Position numbers and translations under genes: made by a program | Notes under the pieces: model-generated | What the model saw: the letters and a program-made list of their open reading frames with translations, nothing else | What the model was told of the DNA's origin: nothing | Database searches by the model: none | NCBI RefSeq assembly: GCF_023078275.1 | Contig: NC_062982.1 | Coordinates: forward strand, 4,662,501-4,726,500 | Direction: 5' to 3' | DNA: 64,000 bases | From: Leguminivora glycinivorella | Lineage: Eukaryota; Arthropoda; Insecta; Lepidoptera; Tortricidae | Shown: piece by piece, positions 20,797 through 33,013 of the stretch | Position numbering within the stretch: the stretch's first letter is position 1 | Layout: each line of letters starts with the position of its first letter

Positions 20797-21500
20797 TTAA
20801 GAGTTGGACTCTTGTCGGTGGAGCAACTTCCATGCGTGCCGGTCTTCTGCCTTCCTTTTGACTTCCTGATACGACACAACGTTGATTTTTTCCTTTATTT
20901 GGGTCATATACGCTCTCCTTGGTCTCCCCCTTTGCCTTCTTGCCTCAATTCTCCCTTCTATTATGTTTTTAATGAATTCGTCGTGTCGTATCAGGTGCCC
21001 AAGCATTTTCCCTCTTCTGTTATCTATAGTTCTCAGCAAACTTCTTTTTTCTCCTATTATATTTAAAACCTCTTCGTTAGTTTTCATTTGAGTCCAACTG
21101 ATCCTTGCCATTCGACGCCAGCACCACATTTCAAAAGCCTCCAGCCTCTTCCTATCACGCTGTGTCATTGTCCACGTTTCGCTACCGTATAGTGCTATGC
21201 TCCAGATGTACACTTTTATTAGCCTTTTGCGGATATTGTTAGATATTTTGGCTTTGAATAGGCACTTCTTTGCGTTAAAGGCTTTTTTAGCCATTGCTAT
21301 TCTAGCTATAATGTCTTGTGTACATCTAGAGTCACTAGTGACTATGCTTCCTAAATATTTAAATGTTTTTACCTGTTCTATAATACTACCATTTAATATG
21401 ATTGGTCTTTGTCTTTCAAGTTTTTTAATATGTTTTGAAGTTACAAGTACCTTAGTTTTTTTAATGTTTATTATATATGTTTTAATATTCACTTACCTGT
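20797..21500 (-). pseudogene. RTE-type LINE reverse transcriptase, C-terminal 231 residues
   Basis: An open minus-strand frame with the RT connection region of RTE-like elements: INIKKTKVLVTSK, FKYLGSIVTSDSRC, RIAMAKKAF, KVYIWSIALYGSETWT, RLEAFEMWCWRRMARISW, TNEEVLN, GHLIRHDEF, IIEGRIEA, RGRPRRAYMTQIKE and SYQEVKRKAEDR, ending LLHRQESNS. It lacks the catalytic FADD-bearing part and the endonuclease. The copy is therefore 5'-truncated, although the surviving frame has no stop, which suggests it is young. It has no role in a host pathway. The annotated start codon near 21492 is arbitrary. Confidence 0.85.
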
Positions 21501-24500
21501 GTGAAATTCTAGACTCCATCTAAGGTATTAGCACCGACTTGAACACAACTATGCGAGGGGCTTGTCAGGTCATATACTTCTACACCGCGTAGTTGCAAAT
21601 CCATGCATGCAGAGTTAGCTTGGTCCTACTTATTTTTTTATTGTTTGATAATGACTTCATCGGGAAACTACTACATCACCAACTCCAACCGAAATTAGAA
21701 GCTCATCGAAATCTATTCATCAGTCGGAAGCCTATCAATACAGTCCCTACACTCTTATTTGTACCACCATGAAGTCTCATATTTTTCCAATCTTTGAAGA
21801 CGAGGAATAACAAATAATTGTCTAGACGAATCAAATTGAGATATTTTTTGTATTGCTATTGTCAGATGACGACAAACAAGATAAACATCGGGACAAAGTG
21901 GATGTAAGTGGAAGTTCCAAAGTTTCCTGGAACACTAGAAACGTTGAAGCCTTGGCATTAACGATATATAGCCCACAATGTGGGTCATTGCCGTCCCCAA
22001 TGCCGCCCCGGTGCCAAACTTCGCCGATTCACACGAATAATGCTCACTATTCTATTTATACAACAAAATCCGTGGGAATAACATGTGAACTGAGTGAAAG
22101 TTTGTCGCTTTGTCATCTGTCGTCGGATTATCACGTCGATAAAGTTATCACTTATCACTGTAACTGTTTTTCTCATTCAACTACACAATTTTTCGCAAAG
22201 CCCCTTTTCGCATGTTTGCAATGGATGACTTTGTAAACCGTGTCCATTCTAAAGTTGTGAATACTTTTAAAACCCGTTCTAATTTTTTTTAATCGAAACA
22301 GATTTGACAGGGAGCATATAAATGAAAACTGTCATAATTTGTGCTTAATGACAGAACGCGCACATTACAAACTGTATAGCATCGGTATCATATACACGCT
22401 TTTAAAATGGCCTCTTAAAAGCTTACATGAAATTTCGAACGCGCAATCTTGGAAGAAGTAAGTGTTAGAAAGTTTGCCAACTTAACGTCAAGAATCTGAC
22501 ATTTTCTCGCACATTTACTTTCTTTGTTGGCGGTGACATTAAAGAATCGACCAGTTCTGAACAGGTTATATTTTGACACAGAAAAGTTTCACAGACTAAA
22601 GCTTAAAATAGAAAGTAATAATACAACATAAGAAACCCAAAGACGTAACCAAAATAAGTTATTTATTTTAGTACAATCTAAATGTAGAACGCACGTAATC
22701 GTGACGTGACCCACCCAGTAAAACTCCCCATAAACTATTCTCAAAGCATTCGATAAATCTGGCGAAGCAATAATGTCATTCACACTGATCAAAGACTTCG
22801 CTAGGAATCGAGGGGCCGATATGTAACTCCGCGCTCAAGGTCGGCCCAACTTCTACTCCACCACATGCCATTGACATTGGGGAGCGTCTGGCAGGGTGCC
22901 AACGCCATATGAACGGCATCCGTGCCAAAAGTTCAAAACACAACCTTATTAGGTTGTTTTATGAAGATATTTTCGGGTAAACAGCGTATCGGAAGGGACA
23001 CGACGGAAGTTTGTACGCTGCCTTTGATAATAGGGAGTAAAGTTAAGCCGGGCCTCAGACGGGTGGTCTTTAATAAAAATATACATTTCGTTTAATAGTC
23101 CGTTGAACAGGTCCGTAGACATTCTTTTATTAAGGAACTCTAGAAGTTTGAGGAAAAATGTAGCTTTCAAGAGTTCTGCAGAGAGAATACAGTAGGCTAT
23201 TTAAAGTTAAAGTGAGTCATAAATTATGAATATGGGCCAGCGGTGAATCTCGAAGAGCACTCAAAAATATGTGACATTAATTAAGAGCCGTAGCAAGTTA
23301 ATGGAAGCATTTGTACTTCAGATATATTAGAAATTAGAGTTGATTTCTATTTCTATAAAGTATTATACAGATACTAGTCGTGCCCGTGACTCCGCACAAG
23401 TGAACGCCCGAGTTGTAAACTGTTTTGTCTTCACACACCAACTATTAGACAGGATCACAGACTATATATTTGAGGATTGGATTGTCAAAACGTCAAGTCA
23501 AAAAGTCAAGATATTGACACAAAGATCGTAGTCCAAAAGTTCTTGACCACTCAATGGTCAATTTAATAAGGACCCAACTGCGGAAACAGATTTTGTTGAT
23601 ATGCAAATCACATAGCTGGATAATTATAATAGATCAGACGACATGCGGGTCGTGTCAGACGCCACTCTGCATTAGCTCCTCTGAGGATTAATTAACTGAA
23701 CTACTACCTAACGTGATAATAATTTAGCAGGCTCTGCAGATGAGGTTATAGCAAATGCAACTATGCGAAAATTTTAACTTTAGAATTAATTTTTTCATAA
23801 CATTCTCCAGAAAGAAAACCCGCGAACAAAATCAGAGACAGGTACAACGTATGTTCATACCATCTGAAAGTTACAACCTCTGATAGTTACCAGTGTCAGA
23901 CAACAGTAAACTTGGTAAAACAAGCGTCAGGGTCGATATTTTGACGTTACAGATAAAGATCTGTTTTAGATTTGACATTATACTTAGTGCAGCAGCATGT
24001 CAATATTAAATTAGACCAAATTGGTCAACTTTATAACTCTACCGTGTCACTCTGGGGTCAATGTTTTCCTAATATAAAAACTTACGAAAAGATGCGGCTC
24101 GATGACAAGGGGGCACTTACCTGTAACAAAACATTTAATTTATTAAACTTGTTTAGAAATCTAATGTAAACAGATAAAATATCAGAAACTATTCTAAGTT
24201 TTAGATAAATTTTCCGCCTTCTTATACTTCTTGTCCATATTCTATCGCCTCTCATAGGCGAACAAAAAAGTAAGATTTAAACTTTTTGTGCAGCCTTGAA
24301 ACAAGTTACTGAGGCGCATATCTCAGATATCATACGCAAAACCATGACTGTGCGAAACTAAGTCGGAAAACACCGCCTACACTATGGATGCGATGCGAAT
24401 CGCCTCGCCGCTCGGTGCGAGCGATCCATCGATACAAACATGTATACTGCCGTCTCGCTCGTACACCGGAGCGGAGGACGGATCCGCATTAGTGTGCTGA

Positions 24501-25461
24501 TCGCGTAAGTCGGGTAACAAACGACTATCGATTGCCAGTGGCGCCATATGGCCGCGTGCCAACCAATGTCAAGATCACTTTCCCTACGCAGAGAACCGCG
24601 AATTGAAAATCTTCACTATCCTCTTCTCTTTCACTCTTGTATATTCGGGGGAGAGAAAAACTAAATTTTGATTTTCTAGTGAAGCTCTGATCGGCCCGTT
24701 GGCCGATATTAGTTGACCTCGGGAAACATTTCCCGCCTGCGACAGATGGGTAAAAGGAATCGCATACTAATAAAATATTTCTAAGGCTATTTGACCCGAT
24801 TCAGACATCTTTTCTAAATCACAATTATTAAACTGTCACATTTTATTATTTTCTATTTCTGATTTAACTTGCGATGTTTTTATATTCGAGACAAATTTTG
24901 CTGAAATAGGTTTTAATTTTCACTTTCCATTATTCGATTGTTTTCTGAAAATTCACATACATAATGTTCAGGTTGGGTTTGCAGCCTTTTTAAATTAATT
25001 ATTATCATGCAATAGTCTTTTCTAAGATATAAACACGACGCACAGGTGTACATTACATAGGTAGGTACTCAATGGTACGATATGCATTGAAGTTAAATAA
25101 AAGTTTGTAAATAACAAGCACAGGTCGCTTGTAGCTGTTGCCAAACTACACTGCGATAATAGTGCAATAAAGTCCAGTAACAAGTAAGACATGAACGTAC
25201 GACAAAGTTCTTTGTTGACATGTCAGGTAATAGCGTAAATAAATATAGTTTTGGCAAACCATTTCCGTAAGTAAATATGGAAAAAAAATATTTGCAAAAT
25301 GATTATGCTCTAATAAAAAATGTGATACAACTGAGAAAACGGGATTGCCAGAATTATGAATATACCGATACTTAAATACCAGAAAACGAATAAATAATTA
25401 AATATATATAGATTACAAATTACGTGCCAAAATTCGAATATTCGTGAGCCCCACAACTAGT
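21501..25461. other. Mostly unrecognised AT-rich DNA
   Basis: No convincing exon. A 73-residue minus-strand frame at 22949-23170 has balanced composition but no family that I recognise. CTAGTCGTGCCCGTGACTCC near 23373 resembles a decayed RTE-type LINE tail. The stretch 24380-24560 is GC-richer, with no termini I can define. Confidence 0.4.
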
Positions 25462-25959
25462 TCATGAGAACCTAACTAAAACAAAACATAAAACAACTAA
25501 AACTAACCCTATCTTTATTAGATTTCGGCTAGTCCCTAGATCTAAAAATGCCAAAGGCAATCTAACTTTTAACTCTTGTTTATGAATACTACTTCCAGCA
25601 GGGTCTAAAAAGGCAAGCGCGCACCCATTTTGACTAATTTTGGAGCACCGAATATCATTATCAAATGGCGCTATAGGAAGATTTTCTTTCTCACTTAGCC
25701 ATGGAAAGGGATTATAATACATCCCTTCGTTTCGAACTCTTTACAGCCAGCGTGATGCGTGATCATGATCAACATTTGACTCACCGGGATCTAATCCATG
25801 TTCCTCGTTTTTTATATCACAGCCATTTAAGTTAAATGAAGCCTTGTCAAGTGTTGAAAATTTCGTCCTGTCACGGTCGCCATGTGGTGTGGGTGGAGAC
25901 GGATTAAAATAAAGACATTCCTTATTCGTGTGTAGTTTACACATACTTAAATGTAGCAT
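25462..25959 (-). pseudogene. Relic reading frame broken by one in-frame stop, family unknown
   Basis: On the minus strand a frame from 25959 (CKLHTNKECLYFNPSPPTP, then KFSTLDKASFNLNG and DPGESNVDHDHASRWL) reaches a TAA at 25741-25743. The same frame stays open after the stop through YYNPFPWLSEKENLPIAPF, CSKISQNGCALAFLDPAGSS and LPLAFLDLGTSRN to 25462. The total is about 165 codons in one frame. ALAFLD occurs twice in the second half as LAFLDPAG and LAFLDLGT. I do not recognise a domain. It may be a decayed transposon or gene fragment, or a chance frame. No splice sites were identified. Confidence 0.3.
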
Positions 25960-26639
25960 GCAAGATGAACTCTATGTCTTATTATACTATGTTATACGCT
26001 ACATACACTTAAACATTTAAAAATAAAAGCCGTTATACGAGTTTATTTTGTTGGCACACAAAATTGATTGTAACGAGGCAGGTTCGAAATGTCTCGAATG
26101 TTTCACAGGAAATAAAACTTTCATTATGAAAACGAAACGAAAATTATGGAAAAGCACAAAAAATATTTATCATCTAAAATGTTGTCTTTCAAATTAAATA
26201 ACAACTTTTTGTTTTGACAAAAAGACTTAATTGACAGATTTTGGTGGATTGGATCCTTTTCCCTAAATTACGTCCAATTTAACACGTGGATGTCGCAATT
26301 CCTGACAGCACGTCAATAGCTATCTTCCATCTCTTTCGTAATAATAAATTAATCATTCAGAAGGAAAAATCTTTTTACGCGACAATTTGCATTTTATAAT
26401 TGCAGGTTTTAATGTGATGAGTTAATTTTTAATTGCCATAACAACAATTAACGTCCACTTATCTTTACGACAGCCATTTTACTCAGGAAATGAATGACGA
26501 TTCAACACTTCTCTTAAATAAATTAAGTTTAATTTGAATTTAAGATTGTAAACTTGCCATACGATAAATAAATAAATAAAATTCGATTCGATGCCTTATT
26601 AAAAAGATTCACAATGAGTTTCGGCGCATATTGGATATT

Positions 26640-26900
26640 CCCCCGTAAAAAAAATATCGCGAGCGCAGCGAGCGCGAAATTTTTTCCCCTTTTATACGTC
26701 CTTTGATAGTAGGTAGTTAATATGTACATAACATAGCAAACAAAATGGAGTACCTAATCTATCAGAGCAGAGTCAGGAAAGCAGGCTTAAAATGAAATCA
26801 GGATTTCGAGCGTAAGTGAGCGCGAAAAAATATATTACCTATGTAGAAATAGTAAAGGCGAGCGAAGCGAGCGCGAAATTTTTTCTCTGTTGTCAGCGTC
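26640..26900. repeat. GCGAGCGAAGCGAGCGCGAAA-type repeat motifs
   Basis: GAGCGCAGCGAGCGCGAAAT near 26661, GAGCGTAAGTGAGCGCGAAA near 26808 and GAGCGAAGCGAGCGCGAAAT near 26860 are related units. The first and third are each followed by a T-run. I recall this motif from dispersed insect repeats. Non-coding. Confidence 0.45.
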
Positions 26901-27510
26901 GGGATTCAGGATGCCCATTTAGGTGTTTTGCCACTACATATGCCTTTAGGTTTCCAAGTGCTTTGAAGTTCTCTCATCGTCACGCTTATTATCCTCCTAT
27001 GCTCCTTTGAATCATATAAAATTGGGCCTCTATGTGACGTTTTGCGCCATTGGCTTTATGAGGCACTCCGCTTTGGATTGTCGGATAGATTAGAATTTGG
27101 ACAGCGACGACGTAACTTTTTCTTTGTCGTTTTCACGTCGCCCTAGCAAAAGCACCTACCTTATGAATGTTGTATATGGTGACATTGTGGTGCAACTTTC
27201 CAGTTAATCTGAATCACAATAACTGAATTTATTCCCGACTCCTCTCGCCATTTTGGAACATGTGGGTGGGGCACGCAATGTAAGAAAAAAATCTGGATTT
27301 TTCCGCATTTACGATTTTGGGCCGGATAAATTAATGTCAGCTAGAGCATCATGAAGATATCCCTTACTATCAATCACTGGGATGGAGGCTAGGTACTATA
27401 CTTGTCATAAAAAGTCTAAAGAAACAATTCTACGTTGCCCTAAAATCACTACCTACTCAAGAAATCATATTATTTTTTCAATACATTTTGTTTTTTTTCT
27501 TGGTACCAAA

Positions 27511-27607
27511 TTTTTCCCTGACCTCCAAATTATTTCCCTGACTTTCCCTGACTTTCCATGACCACTATGAGCTTCCCTGACTTTTCCCTGACTTTCCCTG
27601 ACTTTCC
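27511..27607. repeat. Tandem repeat of TTTCCCTGAC units
   Basis: About seven degenerate 10-bp units of TTTCCCTGAC with spacer variation. On the minus strand they give GKSGK-like peptide repeats, but there is no gene context. Confidence 0.65.
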
Positions 27608-28273
27608 AGAAAGTGACGGGTCGAAAGGAGGTGGTGAAATTGTTAACCCGTCACCACACGGGGAACAATTTCTACAATATCTATTAGAAAGCGAAAAACT
27701 TAAGGCGAAAATGGACGCAAAGCAAACATTTTTTATCTGACTTTCATAAAATGTATTCAAATAACATGAGAGTTGCGGTCTTTCGGGTTCAACAAGGAAA
27801 ACAAATAATTCTACTAAATTACTTTACTATATTTTAGAGGAAGAAAACGGCGCATCTCTTATATTTGTCAGCATATAAGATTGTACTTGTATTGTGTGTA
27901 ATAGAATTCCAAATTCCAATGTGCACGTCGGTCGAAAACCAACATACAAAACTATGCCCTCCCAACACAATAGTTCATTGCAGTGTTCAAAAATGTATCA
28001 CTGCATAAATATTGACGAATCGTCGAATTTTCCGAACAACCGGACGCGTTTTAATTAAATCCCAATACACAAAATCCGGCAACACACCGGAACTCCGTAA
28101 AAATAACGCTGAGCCCTTTTTTTTTTTCTTTTTTATCCACTTTCGGCGGGCTCTCTGCCAAATGACGTCATAACTCTCCAGTGACACTATACGTGGTGAA
28201 TCCGGAAAGGAATTATTATTATTAACATGTAAATATTTGAACCCTTCCCTCCCGTGGATGACATAGAATGATA

Positions 28274-28782
28274 GAAGTCGACTGTGGGATATGGGTTCAA
28301 TGATGGTGTGGGCGATGGGCTAAAAACAGTAGAAATTTGTCACTACAATGTATCCGATATCACAATTTTTTTTTTTCCTTTTAACCGCCTATTCTCTTAA
28401 CTGCTAAGAGTGAAATAGGCATAGTGCCAGGGAGGTGGTTGATGTATGTAAACAAGGTGGTTGATATCTGTTGTATAGGTTTAATGTCTCCTACTAATCG
28501 TTGAATCAGTTGCATACGTTTTGATGTCTCCTAACTAATCTAACAATCTCCCCCAGGCCCATACATCGGTTTGTATTCTATGTATATAGTTAACCTACGT
28601 GATAGAAAGGCAATTCCTTATGGTATGGAAAGAAATTTTATTACTACTACGTTGTCTATGTGATCAACGTGTAGGAATATGTACTACCCTATCACAAGAG
28701 TGGCACTGAAACAGTGAAACTTAAGCTCTACCCTACCTCTTTTGGGAATATAGGCATGAGTTTATGTATATATATGTATGTA
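28274..28782 (-). mobile_element. SINE-like repeat (-) split by about 345 bp
   Basis: The right part (28694-28782) contains AAGAGTGGCACTG and the TATCCC/TGTATG end. The left part (28274-28348) contains GAAGTCGACTGTGGGAT. Both belong to the repeat family of 16268-16511. The intervening DNA starts near a T-run and contains two GGAGGTGGTTGATGT-like stretches, probably a later insertion. Confidence 0.45.
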
Positions 28783-28986
28783 AAACCATACCCCTGCAAA
28801 CACGAAGCTAACACTAGATTTCACGTAACAGATATCTGTATCTGTTAGGGGTTGCGAGGGGTGAATAACTAATTGGTACGTGATGCAGTTAGTCTAGACA
28901 ATAAAGTAAGACATTTTTCCGCAAAATCTACGTAAAATAAAAACTTTGTTAGAATAATATATACAGTAGGTAAGGACCAAAATACA

Positions 28987-29113
28987 GGGTGCGAGAACTG
29001 GTATGCGACTTTCTATTGCCGTATGCTGATGCTGCCGATTAGTGTGCTGAATTATATGCAACCTGTCCGCAATGTAGCTTAGATCGCATGCGAGTTCGTT
29101 CGCCGTGTAAATG
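28987..29113. mobile_element. Relative of the MITE at 617-755
   Basis: The right end, CCGCAATGTAGC, GCATGCGAGTTCG and GCCGTGTAAATGGGCCC, matches the family's terminus and is followed by TAA. The left end (GTGCGAGAACT, TATGCGACTTT) is degenerate. Non-coding. Confidence 0.45.
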
Positions 29114-29574
29114 GGCCCTAAGCGAAGAGAACTAAATACAATATATTGTAGTCCTCCCAAAGTCCCAACGCATGCGTCCAGTTACGGATAAGGCTTGGCG
29201 TCTAAATGCAACATTACTCTTTATCAAGTAACTGGAACTTGCGTAGGCGGAAAGCGGGAGTTGTGGGTTAAAAACAAAGTATAAAAGTTCTTCTCTTGTG
29301 GTTGCGCTTAACTGTGGAACAGAAAAAGATAACTTGGGTACCAAGTGAAGGTCGTTGTGAAACTAAAACGATGTTTGATGTCTAAAGTTCTTCAGCGAAG
29401 TTGACTAACGATACTTAAGTGAAGTATTATTACTCACAACAACAGGTGCAAACGATTGATAAACTAAGCTAAACACAGCCGTTTGCCCTAATCTTATAAT
29501 TGAAACCTATTATGACAATTCAAAATGATTTGTAACAACTGAAACCCACAGTTACAGAGTCAGTAATATACAAT

Positions 29575-29655
29575 GTAGGCGGACTTATCCCTTAATGGGA
29601 TCTCTTCCAGTCAACCTTTGAGGAAATGAGTAGAAGCGAATAGGTAGTTGGGTAG
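29575..29655 (-). mobile_element. LINE 3' fragment (-)
   Basis: On the minus strand it reads AAAGGTTGACTGGAAGAGAT and CCCATTAAGGGATAAGTCCG. This corresponds to the Jockey-type tail segment at 38185-38220. It borders the left edge of the first 1.7-kb direct repeat. Confidence 0.5.
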
Positions 29656-29661
29656 GGTAGT

Positions 29662-31375
29662 TGTAAGGAAAGGCACATGGCGATTTATAAAATTGAAATA
29701 TATTATCGCAAATTTATTAAGGTATGGGGCGTTCCTATCAAAGAAATCTATAAGGCATTCGTTATATAAAATTGAATCAAATATCTATGAATGCAAGCTT
29801 GAATACACTACAGAAATACGTACTTGAGGAAAACAGTTTAGGCCTTTATCACTTGAAATATTTATATAAATTATAAGACAAAAGTGTATACAATACAAGT
29901 CAAGCCCATACCTTTGCGGGGACAATATATTAAATCAATGGCTCATGAAGTAAGGAAAACCCGCTAAAACCCTTACTTCGCCTTATTAATGTAACGTCTA
30001 CATACAATGTCTACATAACATCTATATGCTCTATTTAATACAACAATACAATAATTCGTCAGGAATTGTAATAACAGAATTTCCAAGACAGTTTACTCTA
30101 AACACAGTTTGAGTTAAAATAAATGCACATGATGTTTAATCTGTAGGATATAACAAACAATATAATATCGGTCGTCTCGTTTCAAACCTTTACGAAATGT
30201 ATTTAGGTACATTAGATATCTCAGGAACTCGAATCCTGGTTTCAACAAATATTATAAGGAATATATTTAACATAGTGGCGAGGCTCGAACTCGCACTATA
30301 TTCATCAATAAAATGTCATACAAGATATGTTACACAACGCTGAAAGAAACTGAAGAAACATTATACAGTTCCTTTAAAATACTAATTAACCGTCACAAGG
30401 TGATAGAACCTGTCTCAACAATAAATCCAGATTATAAAGCAAGAATTGAACTTGCCTTGCACTTGACAAAGATAATTAAATATTTATGTTGTGTTACTTA
30501 AAATACAACTTGAGACACTGTTTTGATAAAAGAGGTACTTAGCTCGTTTATCGCCGAATCCGGAACCACTGGCTTTATTCTCTACTATTACTACTCAATT
30601 AGTCTTTAACAATTAATACAATTATATATGATCAGGGAACAAATTTTAACAAAGCTGGGAAGACTGGGGTCTCCCTTCGAGTCTAAAATCAGAGTGTCCT
30701 CAACTCTCATCCCTCGTGTTGACTGAAATCCCTACTAAACCAACTTACTTCTAGTTACGATAATATCAACTTTAATAGCAATAATATAAGGTTTTCGTCG
30801 CTACAATTATCCGATTGCGTACACGTTTCTTCTATGGAATCTTATCCCTTCCAAGGCTCTGATTTGTGCGCTGTCTCGCTCTCTCTTACTGCAGCGGTGC
30901 ACGTTGTCTCGTTCGGCGTGGTCAGGGGCTTGAGGGACCCCCCGCTGTTACTTTTGCAACGAAGGGTACGGTCATGGCCAAATGCCTCGACACACGGGCT
31001 CCAGATGTCCTGGAAACAGTTTACCAAGGAGAGTAGACTTTGTATGGAATAATATACCATATTAGAGTATAATTACGTTATAGGTTTGGCGTACGGTGTG
31101 CATTGTGCGATAGCGGTTTTTCTGCTGTTCCAGTAAACTCATAAATAAATCTTATAATGGGTTTTGTTTTTAAATTTCTATAGAATATCTTTTAACTAAA
31201 ATATTGAGTAATCCGAGAATGGGAAACTGCCTGCTTTCTATTTTTATTGCCGCCCTTTTTTTTTCGGCTAGCCATTTTAAATTTATTACTTTAACCGATG
31301 GCAGTTTTAATCACCTATTTATAACTACTTAGTAAAGCACGTATTCACGTATGTGGAATACGGGTTGCCATCTCA
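29662..31375. repeat. 1.71-kb direct repeat, copy 1 (LTR-like)
   Basis: Nearly identical to 35794-37508. The only difference I noticed is one extra G (AGTAAGGAAA against AGTAAGGGAAA near 29962/36084). The unit begins TGTAAGGAAAGG and ends GTTGCCATCTCA, so it has the TG...CA form of a long terminal repeat. It contains a TATAAT box (31078-31083) and an AATAAA signal (31144-31149) in LTR-like order, plus two T-arm-like hairpins. Against the LTR reading, I see no matching target duplication and no clear primer binding site. No convincing protein is encoded; the 62- and 72-codon frames occur in both copies only because the DNA is duplicated. A segmental duplication or assembly duplication would also fit. 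Confidence 0.75.
30222..30294 (-). other. Pair of tRNA T-arm-like hairpins
   Basis: On the minus strand, stem GCGAG/CTCGC with 7-nt loop TTCGAGC (30278-30294) is extended by ATAGT/ACTAT with one bulged C, resembling a tRNA acceptor-T minihelix. A second perfect stem, CAGGA/TCCTG with loop TTCGAGT, lies at 30222-30238. Both loops fit the Pol III B-box (GTTCGANNC-like). No D-arm, anticodon arm or A-box is visible, so these are not tRNA genes. The duplicate pair is at 36355-36427. Confidence 0.45.
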
Positions 31376-32682
31376 CGCCCCTCTCTGGTTAGTCGAACAA
31401 AATTACCCCGTCTTCCACGTAACCTATATAACAGGAATACGAGAACTTGGAAAAAATATAAACACCTTTTATTTATATCTTAATAATTATCGATGGAATC
31501 TGGCGTTACTTTGTGCACGTCCACGATACTCAAATCTAGAAAACTACTTTATTAATCCGCGAAAAGGTAGCGCGCTTGTCAATCAATGCTATCCTGCTAC
31601 TCATGTCTTTGTCCCAATGGTTACAAAACGGAAGGTAGCTTTAAACAAGTTAATTATGCTTCTTTCTTCTCTAACAAAACCACACTATGAGACTTGTAAT
31701 GGCCAATAAACCAATAACAATTATATCTTAGCACCGGCGCCTATACTTCTGAAGGAACTACCTGACGTTTGGGCACGGATAATAAAATAATAATGAATTT
31801 AATATTTTAAAATATAACAATTTTTATAGTATCTTATTGTTTGCATTTAGACCGTTACAATTACTGCCTCTAACGATTAACCATATGTCTCTTTGCACAA
31901 ACGACATCCTATCTTAGAGCGTTATTTGGTAGTGCTAATGAAATTTAATTAATTTTGTATCTTGTATTTCAAGCTTTATGCGTTTTCATGAAATTATCTA
32001 TAGTTCACGTTAACCGAGTAGACTGCAGTTTGTGTTAACAAGATCTCTTGACTCATACATCACCATACAATCTTCGTAATCTACACATCGTCGCCTTCTC
32101 AAGACACTAATAAGTTACAATCACACATCTCCTTTCACAACCACGCATTACCCTGGCCAGGGATTTTCCAAACAAAGTTCACACATAAGACCTCTAGTTT
32201 ATTGATTACAATTTACAATCAACTTTCAATAATACTTGATAGCTTGTAGTAGATTATTACATATGTAAATAACACCTATGTTGTCGTCAAGAGATCTCGC
32301 ATCTCAAATTACACTGATCAAAATAATTTTGTGTCATATAATTTATATTGTGGCATAATAAATGTCTATTTTCTATTTAGGGACATTTATTTACATCATT
32401 TGTTGAGTATAGCTGTCATAAAATAAAACCCTTTGTCATCTCTGTTCTTTAGGGTATTTAGATAGTATTATGATAGTGATGCCAGCTAAATGAAAATTCA
32501 CTTTAACCTTTGTTAATAAGTGATGCAATTGAACTTTTGTTATGAAATAATGATTTGAACAGACAATGGCCTGACCATATGTCGTGTAATGGTATTATGG
32601 CCCTATTTAGTAAAGTTTGGACAGACAAATACCTCAGCCACACACCTCAGAGTCACTTCCTCACGGACAGGGCCTGATCTAC

Positions 32683-32689
32683 TATAAAA
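32683..32689 (+). promoter_or_regulatory. Possible TATA box
   Basis: TATAAAA stands at the start of a locally GC-richer block with palindromes (GAGAATTAATTCTC at 32708). About 40 nt downstream is TCACACT, a poor initiator match. Only suggestive of a transcription start. Confidence 0.3.
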
Positions 32690-32899
32690 CGCGTTCGTCT
32701 GAGACGAGAGAATTAATTCTCGGGTCACACTGCGTCCAGCGTGAGCGGAGGCGTAGAAACAGTCCTTCCTAAGCGTAAGTGAGATGTACTACTCAGGGCA
32801 GCCCTGAGGTGCCAAAGCTTCTAAAACTGATCCCGTCTGCTACCCACGTAGAGTCTGAGTTACTCGAAACGTGAGGCTACGTATCAAAGTATCGTAGGG

Positions 32900-33013
32900 G
32901 GGGTTAGCGAATGCGCAAGCGCATGGTAGGACATTCATTTGTAATGATTTGGTGTCAGATGTTAAACGGTATACCTTTGACACTACTTGTGAGTGATCAC
33001 TGCGGCTAACCCC
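32900..33013 (+). ncRNA. Candidate structured RNA: 9-bp closing stem with two inner hairpins
   Basis: GGGGTTAGC (32900-32908) pairs perfectly with GCTAACCCC (33005-33013). Inside are ATGCGC/GCGCAT with an AA loop (32911-32924) and GTGTCA/TGACAC (32952-32957 with 32988-32993) enclosing GGTATACC. AGTGATCACT sits before the closing strand. The whole gives a multibranched fold of 114 nt. No match to a known RNA family comes to mind, and function is unknown. Confidence 0.3.

Noticed and set aside
21853..22236. 127-codon + frame
   Set aside because: No domain, atypical composition and no splice signals that would make it an exon.
30222..30345. Possible tRNA genes on the minus strand
   Set aside because: Only T-arm-like hairpins are present; no A-box, D-arm or anticodon arm at the right spacing.
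31353..31709. 118-codon frame starting inside direct repeat copy 1
   Set aside because: Starts on GTG, has no domain and is half repeat; most likely chance.
32860..32890. CTGAGTTACTCGAAAC between CGTAG and CTACG, reminiscent of a hammerhead ribozyme
   Set aside because: The CUGANGA strand is incomplete and there is no NUH cleavage site at the correct place.
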